From contig CALDSX010000028.1 of assembly GCA_937924445.1 (NCBI GenBank), positions 1 through 32,203 on the forward strand: DNA of 32,203 bases. The letters are read 5' to 3'. How positions within the stretch are numbered: position 1 is the first letter of the stretch; each line of letters begins with the position of its first letter. Under the pieces are notes generated by a model. That model ran no database searches and had not been told where the DNA came from. It saw nothing but the letters and a program-made list of their open reading frames with translations. The position numbers and the translations under genes were made by a program. Below, one piece after another: positions 21,679-29,810 of the stretch. This DNA is from an uncultured Chthoniobacterales bacterium (GTDB lineage Bacteria; Verrucomicrobiota; Verrucomicrobiia; Chthoniobacterales; CALDSX01).

Positions 21679-22635
21679 CTAACCTTGTTTTACTGAAAAG
21701 ACTCTATCCCCCTCGGCCAATTCGCGAAGTGTCGCGAGGTTAACCACATCCTCCGCCATATCTCGGCCTTTGGGAGTTTCCAACACTTTTGCAATTCCGG
21801 CCAAGCACGGCTCCCGCATGATCCACGCAAAGGCTGCCAGCCCGATTTTGCCTTTGCCGATATGCTCATGGCGGTCCACACGTGAACCAAGCGGGGTTTT
21901 CGAGTCGTTCATGTGGATGGCCACAAGGAGGTCAAGCCCAAGAGTGAGTTGGATTTGGGTAAATACCTTACGGGTAGATTCCTCCGACGATAGATCATAA
22001 CCCGCCGCGAAAATGTGCGCCGTATCCACACAATAACAAACTCGCTCCGGTTGCGACACTTTTTCACGGATCGCAACGAGATGTTCCAGCTCGTGCCCCA
22101 GACAGGACCCCTGACCTGCTGTAGTTTCCAGCGCGATACGGCAGGAGCCGCGCGGGTGCGCCGCAAATACCTCATCCAAAGCTCTGGCAGCGAGAGCAAG
22201 CCCCTCCGCCTCCCCCAATCCAAGGTGGGCTCCAGGATGCAGCACCAAAAAGGGTAACCCAAGCTGCTCCGCGCGGCCCAATTCAAGAGTAAGAGACTCA
22301 ATCGAACGAACACGGTTGGGGCCTGTCGCGGCAATATTGATCAGGTAACCAGAATGGCCGAAAAGAACACGCAAATCTGACCTGACCCGATGCTCCTCAA
22401 AAGAACGAAGCTCCGCACTTGAAAACGGAGGGGCCATCCATTGCATGTTATTCTTTACGAAAATCTGCGCGGCCGCGCATCCAATGGCCGCGCAACGCTC
22501 GAAGACCTTATGGACTCCGCCTGATGTTGATATGTGCGCACCAATAAGATGTTCCTCAACCTCCGGCCTTGGAGCAGGTGCTCTGGACGATGCCGGTCGA
22601 GCCGCCGAAGGGCGTTGAGAATATTTTCTAGCCAT
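21679..22635 (-). CDS. nfo: Endonuclease IV (AP endonuclease)
   Basis: 318 residues, DNA repair enzyme cutting 5' of abasic sites. Metal-ligand blocks of the TIM barrel are present: IGAHISTSGGV, VLHPGAHLG, IALETTAGQGS, CVDTAHIFAAGYD, VAIHMNDSK, DRHEHIGKGKIG and the terminal Glu in LETPKG. All appear intact. The N-terminus has about 30 extra residues rich in Ala, Pro, Arg and Ser (SQRPSAARPASSRAPAPRP) compared with E. coli Nfo, likely disordered. It is transcribed in the same direction as the Bat operon and lies upstream of it, divergent from the sensor kinase. Confidence 0.95.
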   Translation of the reverse strand: MARKYSQRPSAARPASSRAPAPRPEVEEHLIGAHISTSGGVHKVFERCAAIGCAAAQIFVKNNMQWMAPPFSSAELRSFEEHRVRSDLRVLFGHSGYLINIAATGPNRVRSIESLTLELGRAEQLGLPFLVLHPGAHLGLGEAEGLALAARALDEVFAAHPRGSCRIALETTAGQGSCLGHELEHLVAIREKVSQPERVCYCVDTAHIFAAGYDLSSEESTRKVFTQIQLTLGLDLLVAIHMNDSKTPLGSRVDRHEHIGKGKIGLAAFAWIMREPCLAGIAKVLETPKGRDMAEDVVNLATLRELAEGDRVFSVKQG

Positions 22636-22779
22636 AGTCCGCCTTATCTCCTTGCTAAACCTACTGCAACAGCCAAAATACTTAATGTTTCTTTGTAGAA
22701 ATACAGCCCAAAGAATGACATATTCCAGAAGCTAGGCGGGGGCCGATATTTACAACCAGAGTAATGATATTAACCTAGG

Positions 22780-25224
22780 GTGAAATTCATCAAAACGAAC
22801 CTCGTCAAACCACCAGAAGCCTCTAGATCAATAGCAGAAATGGCCTCCCAAAAAACCTTTTTGCCTCTGGAGAGATCGACGACCGATGAAACTTTTTTGC
22901 CAAATCTAGAATTCATTCCTGCTCTCTTATCTTTCGACAAAAGGGAGCGCATCCAGTCATGGAATTTCGCCGAGGAAAGGATGTTTCATCGAGAGGCCAA
23001 GGAAACGATTGGCCGCCCACTCATGGAGCTAGGGATTTTAATCCAAGGCCCAGGCGGCCAAAAAAACACGCTTCTGAAGTCTGCCACGCAGCTGAGTGCC
23101 ACAGAGACGCAGGCACAGGTTACTCTTCCAGAAGGTCTCACACGCATTCTAGGGCTTCGAACGCTCAATTGTGGAAAAGACAGCAATGTCAACATTCTCA
23201 TCAGAGATCTTGGACCTGAGTTACGTGATCTGAAACGCAAAGAGCTCACCACATTCCTCTTCCCTGCCATTTCACTGGCAAGCGCGACTCAAAACTGGGA
23301 TGACATACTAGACAAAACACGGCAATTCTTTGGTGCTTCCTTCGCATTTATCTTCGAGATTAGGGACATCGAAGAAAAAAAACGCGTCCACTGCGTCGCG
23401 GCCAATGGAGGGGGTGGGCTCACATCCGTGCAACAGCTGCTGCAGTCTCTCTTAAGCAGCGATGAGGTGAGGCGTCGGCTCATTAAATCTGGCTTTATGA
23501 AAAGCAAACTCCCTGAATTTTACGGAAAGTTTGCGATCGCAGTCCAAGACTTGGGTGATGAGGAGAGCGCGCATCGCCGACTCCTTGTCTTGGTGCGCCC
23601 GAGTGATACCGCACCTTGGTCCACGGTGGATGCCGCTGTTTTGGCCGACTTTACGCAGTTAGTCTGTTGCATATCTAGCTTCATGCTCATCCCATCCCGG
23701 CGAACAAGCTCCAACAAATATTTGGAAAGCATCATGCGGTCGTCCGATCTGGGCATTCTGTTTATCGAAAAACGCGACGGAACAGTCATCATGAGTCTAG
23801 CCAACCGAATGTTTTTCGAATTTTTTGGCATCGAAACGGCTGAATTTTCAGGCGGCAGTATCAAGGCGTTGGAACAGCATCTTCTCTCCTGCGTGGTGGA
23901 TCCCGCTAATGCCCGGGAAAATCTGATCTCCCATTTTGAGTCCGCAGACGAACGATCAGGGGAGTTGACCACAAAACTACCCACTCATCGTATTCTTCAG
24001 GTCTTTTCCGCCCCTTCAATAGAAGGGGAAAAGAATTTCAGCCGGATCATTCTTTTCCGTGACATCACGCGCGATAAGGAGATTGAACAACAACTTCTGC
24101 ATTCGCAAAAAATGGAGAGTATCGGCACGCTTGCCGGCGGCATTGCACATGATTTCAACAATCTCCTCACCACCATGCTTGGATACGCCGAGTTGCTGAA
24201 GGCGGAGCTGCCTCCCGGCCAGCCATCTCATGTAAAGGTCGAGCAGATCGAGCGCTCAGCTCGACGTGCAGCTGAACTCACAAGCAATCTCCTTGCCTTT
24301 TCCAGGAGAAAACCCTCGCAAACAACGGTTTGTGACCTCGGCGAGCTTGTCAAAGAGGCCATCGCCCTCGTGCGGTTCTCCATGCCAAGCTCCATCGAAA
24401 TAAAAACCAACATCGCCCAAAACATTCCATTTGTTGAAGCTGATCCAACTCAAATCCAGCAGGTGCTCATCAACTTGATGCTCAATGCTCGCGACGCCCT
24501 ACCTGAAAAGGGTGGGTGCATCGTTGTCTCAACTGAGGCCGGAGAGGATTCAATGAATCCGGTTATAAAAGGAGGACCGAGGTATGCCGTCATTGAAGTA
24601 GAGGACAACGGGAGTGGTATTCCAAAGGAGTGTCTTCCGAGAATTTTTGAGCCCTTCTACACGACCAAAGAAGTCGGCAAGGGAACGGGCCTCGGACTGG
24701 CTATGGTTTACGGTATCGTTAAAGGGCACGGTGGCTTTATCGAGGTCTCCAGTGCACCCGATTGTGGAAGCATATTTTCGGTTTTTTTGCCCGAAACCAA
24801 GAAACCACCCCTGCCACCGATGCTCACGCCACAGCATGTTGAGCAGACGGTAAAAACCGCAGCGCATGTCCTTGTGGTGGACGACGAACCCGACCTCCTC
24901 CAATTCTGTCGTTCCGCACTGGAACCCCTCTGCGGGCAGGTACAAACCGCTTCCGATGGTCTCGAGGCGCTAACTCTGGTAGAGGCTGCCCCTGAGGAAT
25001 TTGACCTCGTTATTCTTGACCTCACGATGCCTCGTATGGGCGGGGTGGAGTGTTTCTACAGGATGCGACGATTAAGCCCGCAGCTAAAAATAATTATAAC
25101 CAGTGGTTATAATGTTAAAGGCGGTCCGGAAGCTTTACTTGAAAGCGGGGCGGTGGCTTTTCTCCAAAAACCTTACAGCGTCAATTCCCTCATCAAAACG
25201 GTAAAAAACCAACTTAAGGGCTAA
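22780..25224 (+). CDS. Hybrid sensor histidine kinase with C-terminal receiver domain
   Basis: 814 residues from GTG at 22780; an ATG at 22840 is an equally possible start, and neither has a good ribosome binding site. An N-terminal PAS-like region (about 45-130) is followed by a GAF-like region (about 155-300) and a second PAS-like segment (about 315-430). The HisKA box has H457 (GGIAHDFNNLL). The HATPase domain has N (LMLNARDALPEKG), DNGSGIP and FEPFYTTKEVGKGTGLGLAM. The receiver domain (about 690-805) has VVDDEPD, phospho-acceptor D747 (VILDLTMPRMGG) and a conserved Lys (LQKPYS). No transmembrane helix is evident, so it is probably cytosolic. No adjacent regulator gene, so it is an orphan hybrid. 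The 3' end overlaps coaD by 4 bases. Confidence 0.92.
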   Translation: MKFIKTNLVKPPEASRSIAEMASQKTFLPLERSTTDETFLPNLEFIPALLSFDKRERIQSWNFAEERMFHREAKETIGRPLMELGILIQGPGGQKNTLLKSATQLSATETQAQVTLPEGLTRILGLRTLNCGKDSNVNILIRDLGPELRDLKRKELTTFLFPAISLASATQNWDDILDKTRQFFGASFAFIFEIRDIEEKKRVHCVAANGGGGLTSVQQLLQSLLSSDEVRRRLIKSGFMKSKLPEFYGKFAIAVQDLGDEESAHRRLLVLVRPSDTAPWSTVDAAVLADFTQLVCCISSFMLIPSRRTSSNKYLESIMRSSDLGILFIEKRDGTVIMSLANRMFFEFFGIETAEFSGGSIKALEQHLLSCVVDPANARENLISHFESADERSGELTTKLPTHRILQVFSAPSIEGEKNFSRIILFRDITRDKEIEQQLLHSQKMESIGTLAGGIAHDFNNLLTTMLGYAELLKAELPPGQPSHVKVEQIERSARRAAELTSNLLAFSRRKPSQTTVCDLGELVKEAIALVRFSMPSSIEIKTNIAQNIPFVEADPTQIQQVLINLMLNARDALPEKGGCIVVSTEAGEDSMNPVIKGGPRYAVIEVEDNGSGIPKECLPRIFEPFYTTKEVGKGTGLGLAMVYGIVKGHGGFIEVSSAPDCGSIFSVFLPETKKPPLPPMLTPQHVEQTVKTAAHVLVVDDEPDLLQFCRSALEPLCGQVQTASDGLEALTLVEAAPEEFDLVILDLTMPRMGGVECFYRMRRLSPQLKIIITSGYNVKGGPEALLESGAVAFLQKPYSVNSLIKTVKNQLKG

Positions 25225-25781
25225 ACTTTCCACTCACCGCTCCTCAAGCGAAGGGGCTCTTTTTCATCCACAAATTCAGAGCGGGAGGCCAAGACCTCAC
25301 GCAAGGCGTTATTGACAGTGCCCGGCACAAACTTTGAAACATCGCCTCCTAGCCGCGCAATCTCTTTCACGATACGCGAGCTTAGATATGTGTAATCCTC
25401 CTTGGGGGTGAAAAAAATCGTCTCGAGTCGGGGCGAAAGTTTGCGATTCATGAGAGCCATCTGAAACTCAAATTCAAAATCGGAAACAGCGCGCAGCCCT
25501 CGGATAATCACCTGGGCTCCACAATCTCGTGCAAAATCGACTAACAACCCCCGGATCGGTGCCACTTCGACATTCTCAAACCGCGCAGTGCACTCTTTAA
25601 GAAAATCAATCCTCACCTCAATTGGAAAGGTGTGACTTTTTTGGGCATTTACCGCCGGCGCCACAATGACATCGTCGAAAAGATTTGCAGCTCGCTCAAT
25701 AACATCGAGATGCCCAAGGGTAACGGGGTCAAATGAACCCGGATAAACAGCCACACGCCGCGCTCGCTTCGATGAGATCAT
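25221..25781 (-). CDS. coaD: Phosphopantetheine adenylyltransferase (CoaD)
   Basis: Transfers AMP from ATP to 4'-phosphopantetheine, the penultimate step of coenzyme A synthesis. I chose the ATG at 25779-25781 (186 residues, MISSKRARRVAVYPGSFDPV) because the family starts just before the strand AVYPGSFDP. Conserved motifs are the nucleotidyltransferase TLGH, RGLRAVSDFEFEFQMALMNR and YLSSRIVKEIARLGG. It is about 20 residues longer than E. coli CoaD because of a charged C-terminal tail (SRSEFVDEKEPLRLRSGEWK). It follows ompH by 67 bases on the same strand. Confidence 0.94.
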   Translation of the reverse strand: MISSKRARRVAVYPGSFDPVTLGHLDVIERAANLFDDVIVAPAVNAQKSHTFPIEVRIDFLKECTARFENVEVAPIRGLLVDFARDCGAQVIIRGLRAVSDFEFEFQMALMNRKLSPRLETIFFTPKEDYTYLSSRIVKEIARLGGDVSKFVPGTVNNALREVLASRSEFVDEKEPLRLRSGEWKV

Positions 25782-25848
25782 CAGCGAATAAAGTATGTTG
25801 ACAAGGTCCGAACCATTCCAAAAACAGTGCTTTAGATTGTCCCGATCG

Positions 25849-26463
25849 CTATTTCTTTTTACCGGCCGATTCGTCCTTCTCAAGTGTCTGCATGCCGGAT
25901 TTTTCAATCTGCGCGATCACCTTATCAGTAAAGTCAATAGCATCTTTGCCGAAGAGAACCACCGGGATACCGGCAGCACTTGGTCCTGATTTATCGATCA
26001 CAAGGTCAAAGCCTTCCGCCTTGGAGATTTCCACTGCCACAGCGGTGATTTGATCAAGGATCTCTTTGCGGTTTTTGAGGAGCTGTTCTTGAAGCTCCTT
26101 CATACGGGTCTGACGAAACTCATTAATCTCGAGCTCCAACTTACGAACGTCCCCGGCCTTCGCGGCGAGATTACGACGCCGCTCGGCCCGAGCGTTTTCA
26201 CTCAGGGCAGGGCTGTTGGCTTCCTGCTCCAGCTTGCGTGCCTGTTCGACAGCGGTTTTGTAGGCATCCATACGTTCCTTGAATTCCTTTTCGGCAGCCT
26301 CCTCTGCCAAACGAAGCTGGACTTTAGCGGATTCTGTTTTGGGCATGCTGTTGAAAACACGGTTGACATCCACCGTGCCAATCTTTAACTGGGCAGCAGC
26401 AGGTAAAGCAGCACTCGACAAAGCGAGTATCAGAGTGGCGAAAAATTTAAGTGCGTTATTCAT
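25849..26463 (-). CDS. OmpH/Skp-family periplasmic chaperone
   Basis: 204 residues. A signal peptide covers residues 1-24 (MNNALKFFATLILALSSAAL...AAA-Q). The mature protein begins LKIGTVDVNRVFNSMPKTES, then a long coiled-coil of two arms (about 45-140) and a returning C-terminal strand (DLVIDKSGPSAAGIPVVLFG). This is the Skp layout: a trimeric jellyfish-shaped chaperone that holds unfolded outer-membrane proteins in the periplasm. The bamA/omp85 gene often found beside it is not here. A Lys-rich C-terminus (KDESAGKKK) is present. It is divergent from the alpha/beta-hydrolase gene. Confidence 0.9.
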   Translation of the reverse strand: MNNALKFFATLILALSSAALPAAAQLKIGTVDVNRVFNSMPKTESAKVQLRLAEEAAEKEFKERMDAYKTAVEQARKLEQEANSPALSENARAERRRNLAAKAGDVRKLELEINEFRQTRMKELQEQLLKNRKEILDQITAVAVEISKAEGFDLVIDKSGPSAAGIPVVLFGKDAIDFTDKVIAQIEKSGMQTLEKDESAGKKK

Positions 26464-26789
26464 ATTCTTATAAACAAAGATGGATCCAAAAGGACTGTGG
26501 GTTGATCGAAGGAGAGTTTTCGCCGCATTTCAAACTCGTGTCAACATCTCTTCCGCAGCGCACATGAAATCAGGCACCTCTTTTCTGACTATCACGCGGT
26601 TTTCATTCTTCACACGCCGCCTTAATTCGCACTTGCAGTTGCAGCGATACACGTCATGGTGCAAAGGTATTTTGTGAACTATTGAGCAATTCACTGGACC
26701 CGCTCCAGCAAGGATCATTAGTAAATAGTTCCGCGTCCGATGGGGATATATCAAAACACCAAGCAGCTAAATTATTTTTAAACTCTGTC

Positions 26790-27785
26790 ATGATTTTGTT
26801 TCGCAAACCACGACGCTGGTGGGGTATTGGCTTGGGAGCTGGACTTGTGGGAGCCCTAGCTGTCGCGGTGCGCCATTCGTTAAGTGGCGGGGAGCGGTCG
26901 AGGATCCCAGACAGTATTTCTCCCGCGATATTCGCTACACGTGTGGCTCGGACGGCCCATGGCCAAATTGTTTTCCATGAGTCGGGCGCTGGTACACCCT
27001 TAATCTTTCTCCATGGCGCTCACCTTGGGGGATCCTCTTACGAATGGTCCAAGGTGTATCCTTCGTTTGCTGAAACCAGACACGTTTTTGCTCCAGATCT
27101 GATCGGTTTCGGGGAGTCCGAACGTCCCGCAGAACTGCTCAGCCCTTTCGACCATGTGCGGGCTCTTGTTGAGTTTATCAGTCAGATCTGTACGAACAGG
27201 CCTTGCTCGGTTGTTGCCTCGCACTTTGGAGGTGCAATTGCCGTGCTCCTGGCCTCTCAACATCCTGATCTGGTTCAAAAACTCATCCTCTTTGCACCCA
27301 CCGGTTTCTCTGAGCGCGTTTGCCTTTCGCCCTCGTCGGCCTCTAAACTCGCCGGCCGTATTCCCGGGATAAAGAGTCTGATTTACAAACAACTCACAAC
27401 CAGGCAGGCTTTAAAGCATTGGCTCAACAGAGAAGGCTTTCGAGGCGCACAAGAAACTGCCGCTGAAGTCGTGGAGGTTTTCTATAATTGCGCCCGCCAA
27501 TACCGTGCCGATGTGGCAGGGGTGGCCGTCCTGGCAAAAAGCGGACTATCCTTCGATTTTGAAAAACGTCTAGCGACGCTACCGCTGCCTGTCGCTCTTC
27601 TTTGGCCGGCGCAGTCAGCCTCTTTCCCTCTGCAACGAGCCAAACATATCCTCTCCTTGTCCCCGCCTGGCAGCACCTTGGATGTGCTGCCAGAATGTTC
27701 TCTGCTCGCCCCCATTGAAGCACCCAAAATAGTCGCGCAGGCTGTTTCATCCGCCCTCGACCTCTCAATCCGGACAGATTGCTGA
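26790..27785 (+). CDS. Membrane-anchored alpha/beta-hydrolase-fold protein lacking the catalytic triad
   Basis: 331 residues from the ATG at 26790; an in-frame TTG at 26682 would add 36 residues. A basic N-terminus (MILFRKPRRW) precedes one transmembrane helix (WGIGLGAGLVGALAVAV), then the hydrolase fold starting at about residue 55. The oxyanion region (LIFLHGAHLGGSS) and strand-helix patterns are clear. At the nucleophile elbow, where G-x-S-x-G-G is expected, the sequence is A-S-H145-F-G-G, so the Ser position is His. The usual acid site reads WPAQSAS without Asp, and the His-loop (normally GH) reads ECSLLAPIEAP without His. All three positions appear lost, so it is probably a non-enzymatic binding or scaffold protein. 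Function unknown. Confidence 0.82.
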   Translation: MILFRKPRRWWGIGLGAGLVGALAVAVRHSLSGGERSRIPDSISPAIFATRVARTAHGQIVFHESGAGTPLIFLHGAHLGGSSYEWSKVYPSFAETRHVFAPDLIGFGESERPAELLSPFDHVRALVEFISQICTNRPCSVVASHFGGAIAVLLASQHPDLVQKLILFAPTGFSERVCLSPSSASKLAGRIPGIKSLIYKQLTTRQALKHWLNREGFRGAQETAAEVVEVFYNCARQYRADVAGVAVLAKSGLSFDFEKRLATLPLPVALLWPAQSASFPLQRAKHILSLSPPGSTLDVLPECSLLAPIEAPKIVAQAVSSALDLSIRTDC

Positions 27786-27809
27786 TTCAAACTAAGTGCT
27801 TCACTAACG

Positions 27810-27852
27810 AAAAAATCCGCCACCTCCGGCTGCTTAAATCATACCTGGCGGA
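27810..27852 (-). terminator. Rho-independent terminator on the minus strand
   Basis: TCCGCCA (27816-27822) pairs with TGGCGGA (27846-27852). On the minus strand TTTTTT (27810-27815) follows. It would stop transcription coming from the cupin-fabH side. It lies about 490 bases past the cupin stop, suggesting that the intervening IS fragment was inserted upstream of an older operon end. Confidence 0.7.
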
Positions 27853-28064
27853 ATTGATCGAAAGCGCCAGCCGATCTCCTCCATCTTAAGGGTTTTATCA
27901 TCTTCAACAGGGAAAAGCAAACCACCTCAACACTGAGCGAAATAGCACCTCGCTTTTGACCGGCCACCACAAAAAGTCTCGGATGAAACAAGTTCTAAAG
28001 TGGATTGTTCCAACTTCACCAAAGTTGCATTTTGCAACCAGCACATCGCCAAAAAGGATAGTTT

Positions 28065-28165
28065 CTATTTCCGTTCTGAGGGGCGCCTTCGGAGCCCGTT
28101 GTAGAAGTCAAAATAACTTCGTGCACTTTCCACACACTGCGGCCTACAGAAATTCTTGATATCCA
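28065..28165 (-). pseudogene. Fragment of an IS3-family transposase C-terminus
   Basis: Minus-strand frame reading MDIKNFCRPQCVESARSYFD, then FYNGLRRRPSERK and stop. 'ESARSYFDFYN.LRR' resembles the conserved end of IS3-type integrase-core transposases ('ARESLGRYFDFYNNRRPHQSLG'). Only about 30 residues are present, with no DDE catalytic motif, so this is a remnant. The assignment is by a short motif and carries real uncertainty. Confidence 0.4.
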
Positions 28166-28341
28166 TGCGCGGTGGTCGAAGGCCCCCGCGCCTCCGTTTT
28201 CTTACCTTAAACTTTTTATCGGCGTGTCGTGTTGCTGAGCACCGGCCGAAAAGCAATTGGCGGGGTGCTTCCCTGAGAAGTAACGTCTCGCCTCGTAAAT
28301 CGCAAGCCAACGCCATTACGACTTTTGACTCTCTAACCAGT

Positions 28342-28743
28342 TTAAGTGTTTGTCCCCCAAAAACCAGGTGGGGGTTGACCTTCAAAGAAAACATCTTTAC
28401 CTGGGCGGGAACCGGGGCTGTGAATATCCAACAAGACCAGCGGGCCACCTTCAGCGAGGAAAGCATGTCGAGTGCCAGGAGGCAGCCGCAAAAAATCTCC
28501 CTTGGCGATACGACAATCGGATCCGTCAACCCGGGCCTGCCCGTGTCCCTCCAGTACATAGTAAATTTCCTCAGCATTCTTGTGATACGACGTGGTGGTC
28601 CATTGTCCCGGAACGATCGTGACCCGGTAGGCGGTCATGGTCAACTCTTCCTCCTCCGCGATGAGTGTTTCGATACGATACGGGCCGAGGGTTATTGAGG
28701 CGACGGGTTCGCCTTCTTTGATGTGTTTGATGAGAAGAGTCAC
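28342..28743 (-). CDS. Small cupin-domain protein
   Basis: 133 residues from GTG at 28741-28743, chosen because it overlaps the fabH stop (GTGA), a translational coupling pattern; an ATG 24 bases further upstream is the alternative. A single cupin barrel is evident. Motif 1 is SYHKNAEEIYYVLEGHG, with H and E but Asn instead of the second His. Motif 2 is GDFLRLPPGTRHAFLAEG with its His. Such proteins bind a metal and a small molecule; no reaction can be assigned. It ends FWGTNT. The coupling to fabH suggests coexpression with lipid synthesis genes, an inference from spacing. Confidence 0.85.
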   Translation of the reverse strand: MTLLIKHIKEGEPVASITLGPYRIETLIAEEEELTMTAYRVTIVPGQWTTTSYHKNAEEIYYVLEGHGQARVDGSDCRIAKGDFLRLPPGTRHAFLAEGGPLVLLDIHSPGSRPGKDVFFEGQPPPGFWGTNT

Positions 28744-29810
28744 CACTGGAGAACAGTTCCGGCCCAAGTAAGCCCACCGCCGAATACTACGAGCAGGGCA
28801 TAGTCGTCGGGTTTAAGAGCCCCCGTGCGGTTTGCTTCGTCTAGTGCGATGGCAACTGCGGCAGCAGATGTGTTGCCGTAACGCTCGAGATTCATAAAAA
28901 CACGCTCCGATGGCACCTTCAGACGAGTGGCGATCGCATCGATTATCCGACTGTTGGCCTGATGAGGGATGAGCAGAGAGATCTGCTCAGGACGGAGCCC
29001 CGAGCGTTCAACGACTTCCAAAGCAGCCGCCTGCATGGCGATAACAGCTTGTTTGAACACCTCCTTACCGGACATCTTAATGGTGTTGAGTTTTTGATCG
29101 ATATTTTCTTTTGTAATTGGGATGCGGCAGCCACCTCCCGGCATCAACAGAATATCTGAAAACCGGCCATCACTGCCCATCACCGTTTGCAAGATGCCGT
29201 TTTTCCCTTCACGATGACCCACTACCGCCGCCCCGGCTCCATCGCCGAAAAGCACACAGGTGTTGCGGTCGGTCCAGTCAACAAGCGAGCTGAGTTTGTC
29301 TGCGCCAATGACCAGAATATAATCGTGGGTGCCGGCGGCAATAAAATTGCGGGCGACTTCGAGCGCATAGAGAAAACCTGAACAAGCGGCAGAGATATCC
29401 ATGCATGCCGCGTTAAAGGCACCAAGTTTTTTCTGCACAAAACAGGCTGTGCACGGAAACATCATATCTGGTGACACCGTGGCTACTAGAATCATGTCAA
29501 TCTCCAGAGGATCGAGCCCAGCCATTTCGATAGCACGACGACCGGCTGCGGCAGCCATTTGACTGGTATGTTCATCCTCACCCGCAATACGTCGTTCACG
29601 TATCCCAGTGCGGGTGACAATCCATTCATCCGAGGTCTCGACAAGCCGTTCGAGATCGGCGTTTGTCAGAACCTTCTCTGGAACATAGCTCCCCGTGCCG
29701 AGGATAGAAGCGCCACGAACAGGTTGACCGAGTTGCCCGCGTTCTTTCTTGCGCCGAGCTTGAGAGGTAATTGAAGGGGCCGGAGTCTCAGTGCCTCTTG
29801 GCGTGCTCAT
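28740..29810 (-). CDS. fabH: 3-oxoacyl-[acyl-carrier-protein] synthase III (FabH)
   Basis: Initiates fatty acid synthesis by condensing acetyl-CoA with malonyl-ACP. The active-site residues are C143 (ISAACSGFLYAL), H283 (IPHQAN) and N313 (GNTSAAAVAIAL), all present. At 356 residues it is about 35 longer than E. coli FabH; an N-terminal extension rich in Thr, Pro, Arg and Lys precedes RGASILGTGSYVPEKVLTN. No later start fits, since the residue before RGAS is coded by GTT. The start codon overlaps the end of plsX by 23 bases. The extension may be disordered or interaction-related. Confidence 0.96.
   Translation of the reverse strand: MSTPRGTETPAPSITSQARRKKERGQLGQPVRGASILGTGSYVPEKVLTNADLERLVETSDEWIVTRTGIRERRIAGEDEHTSQMAAAAGRRAIEMAGLDPLEIDMILVATVSPDMMFPCTACFVQKKLGAFNAACMDISAACSGFLYALEVARNFIAAGTHDYILVIGADKLSSLVDWTDRNTCVLFGDGAGAAVVGHREGKNGILQTVMGSDGRFSDILLMPGGGCRIPITKENIDQKLNTIKMSGKEVFKQAVIAMQAAALEVVERSGLRPEQISLLIPHQANSRIIDAIATRLKVPSERVFMNLERYGNTSAAAVAIALDEANRTGALKPDDYALLVVFGGGLTWAGTVLQW

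Larger units (their letters stand above)
27786..28341. other. Intergenic region with a terminator and an IS3-like fragment
   Basis: No intact gene was found in these 556 bases. A minus-strand terminator (27810-27852) and a decayed IS3-like transposase tail (28065-28165) are described separately. The rest shows no structure I can name. Confidence 0.5.

Noticed and set aside
28166-28577. 170-codon minus-strand ORF overlapping the cupin gene
   Set aside because: It runs in another frame across the clearly recognisable cupin domain. Only its far end (28065-28165) resembles a transposase, so the rest is a chance open frame.
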